From NCBI GenBank assembly GCA_007050995.1, contig VJOU01000014.1, positions 1 through 64,000 on the forward strand: DNA of 64,000 nt, given 5' to 3'. Every line of letters starts with the position of its first letter. The stretch's first letter is position 1. Of this stretch, positions 58,714-64,000 are shown in pieces. A program made the translations under genes and the position numbers. Below the pieces are notes generated by a model that did no database searches, was not told the DNA's origin, and was given only the letters and a program-made list of their open reading frames with translations. This stretch comes from Glycocaulis profundi (GTDB taxonomy: Bacteria; Pseudomonadota; Alphaproteobacteria; Caulobacterales; Maricaulaceae).

Positions 58714-60015
58714 TCAGGCGGCGTCCAGATCCACCGCGCCGTCCAGATCCTCGACCATGCCGGAGAAGTCTCGCGGCAGGGTCGTCCCGGTGAAGCAGCC
58801 GCCGGTGAAGCGCGCCTTGCGGCAGTCCGCCCCCGTCAGCCGGGCGTAGGACAGGTCCGCGCCGGTCACCACGGCGTGACGCAGGTCCGCGTCGGACAGG
58901 TCGGCGTAGCGCAGGGCGGCGGCGGCCAGGACGGCGGCCATCAGCCGGTCGCCGGGCAGGACCAGCGGGCCGATCTTGGCGCCGCGCAGATCGGCGTTGT
59001 TCAGTCGGGCGCCGGTCAGGTCCGCGCCGCGCAGGTCGGCGCCGCGCAGGCAGGCCATCCTCAGATCGGCCTTCTCCAGCTTGGCGCCCTGAAGCTCCGC
59101 GCCTTCCAGATCCATGCCGTACAGTGTCGCGCCGCGCGCCTGCAGGGCGGTCAGATTGCGCCGGGCGAGGGATTTGAGGCCCCGCAGGTCCGCGCCGTTG
59201 AAGGTGGAGGGCTGGCCCTGCTTGCCGCCGGTCTCGCACCAGACGGCGTGCGCCTGCAGCGCCTTGGCCACCTCCGCGGCGTTCTCCGCGATGGGCGTGC
59301 CGACGGGCGCGTCGGTGAGCGCGCCTTCGGTGTTGGTGTTGTTGGTCCGGGCCGAGGCGAGGTTCACCCCCACCAGGATGGCGTGGGACAGGTCGGCGTC
59401 GGTCAGGTCCGCGCCGGAGATGTCCGCGCCTTCCAGATTGGCGCCGGGGAAGCGCGAGCCGCGCAGATTGGCCCGGTTCAGCCGCGCGCCGATCAGCACC
59501 GCGTCGGAGAAGTCCGCACGCTGGGCCACCGCGCCGGTCATTTTCGAGCGGGTCAGGTTCGCGCCCGCGAAATTCGCCGCCACCGCGTCGTTCGCCCGCG
59601 GGGCATGGGTGATGATGGCCAGGCCCTTCTCGCGGTCCACCTGCGCGATGGCGCCCTCGCGCAGGTCCGCTTCGCCCAGATCCGCCCCGGTCAGGTTGGC
59701 GCCGCGCAGGATCGCCCCGCGCATGTCCGCCCGGCGCAGGGTCGCGCCCGACAGGTCGGCCCGGCGCAGGTCGCAGGCGAACAGGTTCGCGCTGGTGAAC
59801 ACCGTCCCGGCCAGGTTCGCGCCCATGAACACCGCGCCCGAGCAGTCGGAGTCCGCGAGGTTGCGGCCCGAAAGGTCGAGATTTTCCAGAATCTTGTAGG
59901 AGAAGTTCGCCCGCGCGCCGCCTTCGCGGCCTGTCAGCAGGCGCTCATGGCGGGCGCAGATGGCGTCGACCTCGGTCTGGGTCAGCCGCTGATATGTGAC
60001 GGGACGCCCGATCAT
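58714..60015 (-). CDS. Pentapeptide-repeat protein
   Basis: 433 aa. Three blocks of A(D/N)LxX repeats, at about 55-125, 160-225 and 275-405, are separated by two non-repeat segments. Examples are ANLAGTVFTSANLFACDLRR and ADLRGADLTGARLNNADLRG. The N-terminal lead (LTQTEVDAICARHERLL) and the middle segment (ENAAEVAKALQAHAVWCETG) are helical. Repeats form a right-handed quadrilateral beta-helix; some family members mimic DNA and protect gyrase, most have no known function. AGGGGAA precedes the ATG. Confidence 0.88.
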   Translation of the reverse strand: MIGRPVTYQRLTQTEVDAICARHERLLTGREGGARANFSYKILENLDLSGRNLADSDCSGAVFMGANLAGTVFTSANLFACDLRRADLSGATLRRADMRGAILRGANLTGADLGEADLREGAIAQVDREKGLAIITHAPRANDAVAANFAGANLTRSKMTGAVAQRADFSDAVLIGARLNRANLRGSRFPGANLEGADISGADLTDADLSHAILVGVNLASARTNNTNTEGALTDAPVGTPIAENAAEVAKALQAHAVWCETGGKQGQPSTFNGADLRGLKSLARRNLTALQARGATLYGMDLEGAELQGAKLEKADLRMACLRGADLRGADLTGARLNNADLRGAKIGPLVLPGDRLMAAVLAAAALRYADLSDADLRHAVVTGADLSYARLTGADCRKARFTGGCFTGTTLPRDFSGMVEDLDGAVDLDAA

Positions 60016-60108
60016 TTCCCCTGCCGCCCTTCTGGCTCCAGCCCCGGAGCGCACGCCGGGTCAGGCAAAGCCTAGTCCGGACAGGATTAACGCGCTGTTT
60101 AAGGCGGT

Positions 60109-60711
60109 TCAGCGAACCGGAGGCGGCGCGGCGAGGCGCACGCGGGTCATGCCCTCCCGCCCCAGCCGGTCGAGCGCCTGATCCACTGTCTCGTCAGGTC
60201 CCGGCGCCAGATCGGCGTCGTAAAGACCTGCGCGCGCGTCCTGAGCCACCAGCGGACGGCCCGTCTTCAGGCGGGTGAAGAAGCCTGCATTGACCCGCTC
60301 GCCCGCCGCCTCCCTGACGCGCTCGACCACCGTGATCCCGGCGTCGCGCAGGATGGCCGCGCCCCGGCCCGAGACCCGGGGGTCGGGATCGGCGCAGGCG
60401 ATCAGCACCCGCGCCACCCCCGCCCGGACCAGCGCCTCGGCGCAGGGTGGAGTCTCGCCGTGATGGGCGCAGGGCTCCAGCGTGACATAGGCGTCCGCGC
60501 CGCGGGCGGCCTCTGCGGCCTGCTCGAGCGCCTGCGCCTCGGCATGGGGACGGCCCGAGGGCGCGGTCACGGCGGCGCCGACCACCCGGCCCTCTTTGAC
60601 GATCACGCAGCCGACGGAGGGATTGGGCGCGGTCCGCCCCAGCCCGGAGAAGGCCAGCGCGAGGGCGGCGTCCATGAAGCGCAGGTCTGCGGGGCTCAGC
60701 CCTTCGGGCAT
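60109..60711 (-). CDS. ribD: RibD-type deaminase lacking the reductase domain
   Basis: 200 aa. The zinc deaminase domain is intact: NPSVGCVIV, PHAEAQAL (His56, Glu58) and the PCAHHGETPPC box (Cys81, Cys90). After NAGFFTRLKTGRPLVA, where normal RibD continues for some 200 residues of NADPH reductase, this protein has only about 45 residues (GLYDADLAPGPDETVDQALD and a short tail). It should deaminate the pyrimidine intermediate of riboflavin synthesis; the reduction must come from another protein. Its ATG overlaps the gpmA stop by 16 bp, so it is expressed from gpmA. Confidence 0.8.
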   Translation of the reverse strand: MPEGLSPADLRFMDAALALAFSGLGRTAPNPSVGCVIVKEGRVVGAAVTAPSGRPHAEAQALEQAAEAARGADAYVTLEPCAHHGETPPCAEALVRAGVARVLIACADPDPRVSGRGAAILRDAGITVVERVREAAGERVNAGFFTRLKTGRPLVAQDARAGLYDADLAPGPDETVDQALDRLGREGMTRVRLAAPPPVR

Positions 60712-61418
60712 GGCGGCAGCGGCTCGGCGCGGTCGGCGTCCAGATAGCGCGCGGTGACGGGGACCAGCCCGTCCAGCTCGATCAGGAGCGGGTTCGCCGT
60801 GGGCACCTCGACATCCATGATCGCGGCTTCGTCGAGCGCGAACAGCATCTTGATGAGCGCGCGCAGCGAGTTGCCGTGGGCGCTGACCAGCACGTCGCCG
60901 CCCGACAGGGCCGGCGCGATCAGGCCCTCGAAGCAGGGGCGCACCCGGTCGAGCGTGGTCTTCAGGCTTTCGGTGGCGGGCAGCAGGGCGGGATCGACCC
61001 CGGCATAGCGCGGGTCGAAGCGGGCGTGGCGCTCGTCGTCCTCGGCCAGGGGCGGAGGCGGGGTGTCGTAGGAGCGACGCCACACGCGCACCTGCTCCTC
61101 GCCGTGAAGGTCGGTGGTCTCCGCCTTGTTCAGGCCGGTCAGCGCGCCGTAATGGCGCTCGTTCAGGCGCCAGTCGATCTCCACCGGCGTCCAGCACCGG
61201 TCCATGGATTCCAGCCCCAGCCAGACCGTGCGGATGGCGCGCTTCATGGCGGAGGCGAAGGCCACGCGCGGCGCGAACCCGGCCTCGGCCATCAGCACGC
61301 CGCCCTTGCGGGCCTCGCCTTCGCCGCGCTCGGTCAGGTCCACGTCCACCCAGCCGGTGAAGCGGTTCTCAAGATTCCACACGCTCTGGCCGTGGCGGGT
61401 GAGGACGAGACGGGTCAT
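60696..61418 (-). CDS. gpmA: 2,3-bisphosphoglycerate-dependent phosphoglycerate mutase
   Basis: 240 aa. The catalytic phospho-histidine motif is VLTRHGQSVWNLENRFTGW (in part), with LNERHYGALTGLNKAE and SAHGNSLRAL. It interconverts 3- and 2-phosphoglycerate in glycolysis and gluconeogenesis. The ATG at 61418 matches the family start. The ribD-like gene overlaps its end; rmlD lies 41 bp upstream on the same strand. Confidence 0.96.
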   Translation of the reverse strand: MTRLVLTRHGQSVWNLENRFTGWVDVDLTERGEGEARKGGVLMAEAGFAPRVAFASAMKRAIRTVWLGLESMDRCWTPVEIDWRLNERHYGALTGLNKAETTDLHGEEQVRVWRRSYDTPPPPLAEDDERHARFDPRYAGVDPALLPATESLKTTLDRVRPCFEGLIAPALSGGDVLVSAHGNSLRALIKMLFALDEAAIMDVEVPTANPLLIELDGLVPVTARYLDADRAEPLPPCPKG

Positions 61419-61459
61419 GGGGATTCCTGAAGGTCGTGGCGGACGGGACGGGGCCGGGT

Positions 61460-62323
61460 TTAGCGTGCTGCGGCGAGGGCGTCGAGGGCGCGGGCGAGCC
61501 CGGCGCGCCAGTCCAGCCCGTCCACCCCCGCAAGCCCGCGAAGGCGGATCGAGCCCAGCGCGGAATCGGCCGGACGCCGGGCGGGGCGGGGGAACTGCGA
61601 GGACGGGATCGGGCGCACCCGGGCGTGCGGCAGGCCGCGCTCGCGTGCGCCCTCGAAGATCGTCTGCGCGAAGCCCGCCCAGCTCACCGCCTCCATGCCC
61701 GCCGCGTGCAGCAGGCCGTAGGGCCGCGGATCGCGGGCGAGATCGAGCAGCAGTCCGGCCAGCGCGTCCGCGGGGGTGGGCGTGGTGCGCTGGTCGTCCA
61801 CCACGCCGATCTCTTCGCGCGTCCCGGCCAGACGCAGCATGGCAGTGACGAAATTCTGCCCCGTCGCGGAGAACACGCCCGACGTGCGCACGATCAGCGC
61901 GCGCGGATGGGCGGCGGCCACCCGGCGCTCGCCCTCCAGCTTGGACGCGCCATAAACGTTCAGCGGCCACACCGGGTCGCCCTCCAGCCGGGGTCCGGCG
62001 CCCGTGCCGAACACATAGTCGGTGGACACGTGGACCAGCCGCGCTCCGGCGCCGTGGGCGGCGGCGGCCAGCGCGCCCGCGCCCGCCGCGTTGATGGCGA
62101 AGGCGTCGGCCTTGCGGGTTTCCGCGTCGTCCACGGCGGTGAAGGCGGCGGTGTTGATCACGATGGCGGGCCTGAGCCGGGCGACGGCGGCGCGGACCGA
62201 GGCGGGGTCGGCCAAGTCCATCTCCGACCGGCCCAGCGCGAAGGCGGGCAGGCCGCGCGCTTTAGCGGCGGCGGTCAGGGCCCTGGCGAGCTGGCCGGAG
62301 CGTCCGGCGATGAGAAGCGTCAT
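61460..62323 (-). CDS. rmlD: dTDP-4-dehydrorhamnose reductase
   Basis: 287 aa, short-chain dehydrogenase fold. The NADPH motif is LLIAGRSGQLARAL, NTAAFTAVDDAE follows, then VHVSTDYVFGTG and the catalytic YGASKLEGE. C-terminal SSQFPRPARRPADSALGS is typical of RmlD. It makes dTDP-L-rhamnose. The partner genes rmlA, rmlB and rmlC are not adjacent, so they must lie elsewhere if the pathway is complete. AGGGAG precedes the ATG at 62323. Confidence 0.92.
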   Translation of the reverse strand: MTLLIAGRSGQLARALTAAAKARGLPAFALGRSEMDLADPASVRAAVARLRPAIVINTAAFTAVDDAETRKADAFAINAAGAGALAAAAHGAGARLVHVSTDYVFGTGAGPRLEGDPVWPLNVYGASKLEGERRVAAAHPRALIVRTSGVFSATGQNFVTAMLRLAGTREEIGVVDDQRTTPTPADALAGLLLDLARDPRPYGLLHAAGMEAVSWAGFAQTIFEGARERGLPHARVRPIPSSQFPRPARRPADSALGSIRLRGLAGVDGLDWRAGLARALDALAAAR

Positions 62324-62468
62324 GACGGCTCCCTGGGGCGAGTGTCCCGCCTGTCGCGCGGCGGCGCGCATCGCTTCGGCACTAGCGGGAAACCCGCCGC
62401 CCGTCCAGACGGAGCGGGCCCTCTGGCAACGCGCGCCGGGCGCTGCTAGACCTTCGGGCGAACTCCCG

Positions 62469-62491
62469 GTCCCCGTCAGGGGACGCTTTTT
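62469..62491 (+). terminator. Hairpin with U-tract in the kdsD leader
   Basis: GTCCCC (62469-62474), loop GTCA, GGGGAC (62479-62484), then GC and TTTTT. It ends 13 nt before the kdsD start, a position that could hide the start region or attenuate readthrough. Confidence 0.5.
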
Positions 62492-62504
62492 CGGACCCGC
62501 GCCG

Positions 62505-63497
62505 ATGGCCGACAGCCCCGACACCGCCCGCGAAAGCGCGCGCGCCCTGAACGCCATGCGGCGGACCATCGAGATCGAGCGCGAGGGGCTGGCGCGTCTG
62601 GCCGACGCGCTGGGCGAGGAGGCCGCCGCCGCCGCCGTGCTGATCGCAGGGCTGAAAGGCCGGCTGGTGTGCGCGGGCGTTGGCAAGTCGGGCCATGTGG
62701 CGCGCAAGATCGCCGCCACCCTCGCCTCTACCGGCACCCCCGCCTATTACGTGCATCCGTCCGAGGCCAGCCATGGCGACATGGGCATGATCACCCGCGA
62801 GGACGCGGTTCTGGCCCTGTCCAAATCGGGCGAGACGCGCGAGCTGAGCGACATGATCGCCTATTGCCGCCGCTTCGGCGTGCCCCTGATCGCCATGACG
62901 GCGGGGGCGGAGAGCACGCTGGCGCAGGCCGCCGACCGGCTGCTGCTGCTGCCCGAGGCCGTGGAGGCCTGCGGGGAGACGCGCGCGCCGACCACCTCGA
63001 CCACCATGATGATGGCCTATGGCGACGCGCTGGCCGTGGCGCTGATCGAGGCGCGGGGCTTCACCGCCACCGATTTCGCCGTCTTCCATCCCGGCGGCGC
63101 GCTGGGCGCGGCGCTGGCGAAGGTGTCCGACCTGATGCACGCGGGCGAGGCGGTGCCCCTGGTCTCAGAAAGCGCGGCCATGGGCGAGGCGCTGCTGGAG
63201 ATGAGCGGCAAGGGCTTCGGCTGCGTGGGCGTGACCGGCGCGGACGGATCGCTGACCGGCATGATCACCGATGGCGACCTGCGCCGGAACATGGGTCCCG
63301 ACCTCATGGAACGGCCCGTCTCCACGGTGATGACCCGCCACCCCCGCACCGCCTCCCCCGACCTTCTGGCCGCCGAGGCGCTCAGGCGCATGACGGCGGG
63401 CAACCGCAAGATCACCCAGCTCTTTGTCGCCGACGAGGACGGCCGCCCCGTCGGCCTTCTGCACATGCACGACCTGCTGCGCGCGGGCCTGAGCTGA
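62505..63497 (+). CDS. kdsD: Arabinose-5-phosphate isomerase (KdsD/KpsF)
   Basis: 330 aa. The SIS domain has VCAGVGKSGHVARKIAATLASTGTP (in part), HPSEASHGDMGMI and LSKSGETRELSDM; two CBS domains occupy about residues 205-330. It converts ribulose-5-phosphate to arabinose-5-phosphate, the first step of KDO synthesis for LPS. It is 18 bp upstream of the hexose mutase gene, suggesting a common transcript. The ATG at 62505 starts the conserved region; longer open frames upstream are non-homologous. Confidence 0.94.
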   Translation: MADSPDTARESARALNAMRRTIEIEREGLARLADALGEEAAAAAVLIAGLKGRLVCAGVGKSGHVARKIAATLASTGTPAYYVHPSEASHGDMGMITREDAVLALSKSGETRELSDMIAYCRRFGVPLIAMTAGAESTLAQAADRLLLLPEAVEACGETRAPTTSTTMMMAYGDALAVALIEARGFTATDFAVFHPGGALGAALAKVSDLMHAGEAVPLVSESAAMGEALLEMSGKGFGCVGVTGADGSLTGMITDGDLRRNMGPDLMERPVSTVMTRHPRTASPDLLAAEALRRMTAGNRKITQLFVADEDGRPVGLLHMHDLLRAGLS

Positions 63498-63515
63498 ACC
63501 GACGAAGGACCTCCC

Positions 63516-64000
63516 ATGACCGACGACATCCGCCCCCGCGCCGACATCAAGGCGAACACCTGGGATTTCGAGACCCTGCCGCTGATCAAGCCCACGGGCT
63601 TCCGCGAGTATGACGCGCGCTGGTGGTTCGGCCATCCCGGCTCGGACAAGCCCTCGGAACTGAACCTGTATGGCGTGCAGGCGCTGGGCCTGGGGCTGGG
63701 CACGCTGATCCACGAGCTGGGCGTGGCCCCGAAGATCGTCACCGGCCATGACTTCCGCAGCTATTCGCTGAGCGTGAAGCAGGCGCTCGAAGTGGGCCTG
63801 ATGCAGGCGGGGATCGAGGTCCATGACATCGGGCTGGCGCTGTCGCCCATGGCCTATTTCGCCCAGTTCCATCTCGACATCCCCGCCGTGGCGATGGTCA
63901 CCGCCAGCCACAATTCCAACGGCTGGACAGGCGTGAAGATGGGCGTGGAGCGCCCCCTGACCTTCGGACCGGACGAGATGAGCCGCCTGAAAGAGATCGT
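63516..64000 (+). CDS. Phosphomannomutase/phosphoglucomutase, 3' end outside the window
   Basis: The first 161 residues are visible. The phosphoserine loop is TASHNSNGWTGVKMG, with TGFREYDARWWFG near the N-terminus, where the related enzymes have a GIRG/FREYD-type signature. Alpha-D-phosphohexomutases of this type interconvert mannose- or glucose-6- and 1-phosphates, supplying GDP-mannose or UDP-glucose pathways. The N-terminal extension before the first domain is about 25 residues. The exact substrate cannot be told from the fragment. Confidence 0.88.
   Translation, partial: MTDDIRPRADIKANTWDFETLPLIKPTGFREYDARWWFGHPGSDKPSELNLYGVQALGLGLGTLIHELGVAPKIVTGHDFRSYSLSVKQALEVGLMQAGIEVHDIGLALSPMAYFAQFHLDIPAVAMVTASHNSNGWTGVKMGVERPLTFGPDEMSRLKEI

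Noticed and set aside
60087-60103. CtrA-like site TTAA-N8-TTAA upstream of the pentapeptide-repeat gene
   Set aside because: Spacing is 8 rather than 7 and one arm is extended; too weak to call as a site.

Overview
The window is about 69% GC, densely coded on both strands, and looks like chromosome from an alphaproteobacterium of the Caulobacterales/Maricaulales type. Support comes from the gene content (MmcB family repair protein, DUF1674/SdhAF4 beside HtpX, mutS-glnD-murJ-trpS order), from three LexA boxes of the alphaproteobacterial GTTC-N7-GTTC type, and from TTAA-type motifs. The lineage is inferred from gene content only; no rRNA or tRNA gene is visible. All family names come from recognising motifs in the translated sequence, not from a database search.

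Layout. 1-6243 (+): 3' part of a YraN protein, a BON-domain lipoprotein, comM (preceded by a LexA box), a soluble hybrid histidine kinase and AmpG. 6248-8838 (-): malic enzyme fused to a phosphotransacetylase-like domain, and a 71-aa membrane protein. 8969-17957 (+): mutS, glnD, murJ, trpS and a PCu(A)C copper lipoprotein. 17944-19773: a lower-GC cassette (HNH nuclease plus 68-aa protein) bounded by two imperfect copies of a gene end plus terminator, then a Vsr nuclease with no methyltransferase partner. 19770-23329 (-): pgi-tkt. 23964-29749: a chaperone-usher fimbrial locus behind a strikingly AT-rich leader, with an N-terminal LysM domain on the usher. 29858-38495: rph, hrcA-grpE, two tandem glycine-zipper lipoproteins, alkB, dnaK-dnaJ and dapB. 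38492-41068: two SOS-type promoters, one for a 99-aa protein ending in a beta-clamp-like QLELF motif and one for mmcB, with gloA, a CobB sirtuin and a zincin between them. 41065-50156: a glycosyltransferase, serA, cysQ, several exported proteins (extensin-like, EF-hand, His-rich, cupin, nuclease), htpX, sdhAF4 and an AraC regulator. 50238-56570 (+): glmS-galU-UDP-glucuronate epimerase-ugd-aminotransferase, a nucleotide-sugar operon. 56567-62323 (-): nadE, a pentapeptide-repeat protein, a deaminase-only RibD, gpmA and rmlD. 62505-64000 (+): kdsD and the start of a phosphomannomutase/phosphoglucomutase.

How the genes fit together. GalU, Ugd and the epimerase would convert glucose-1-phosphate through UDP-glucose and UDP-glucuronate to UDP-galacturonate. 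With GlmS, KdsD, RmlD, the aminotransferase and the hexose mutase this makes the right end rich in envelope-sugar functions. Repair functions (MutS, ComM, AlkB, MmcB, the clamp-motif protein, Vsr) are spread through the window, and three promoters carry SOS operators overlapping plausible -35/-10 elements. The most unusual items are the SOS-controlled 99-aa protein, the terminator-flanked HNH cassette, the LysM-usher and the RibD that lacks its reductase domain.
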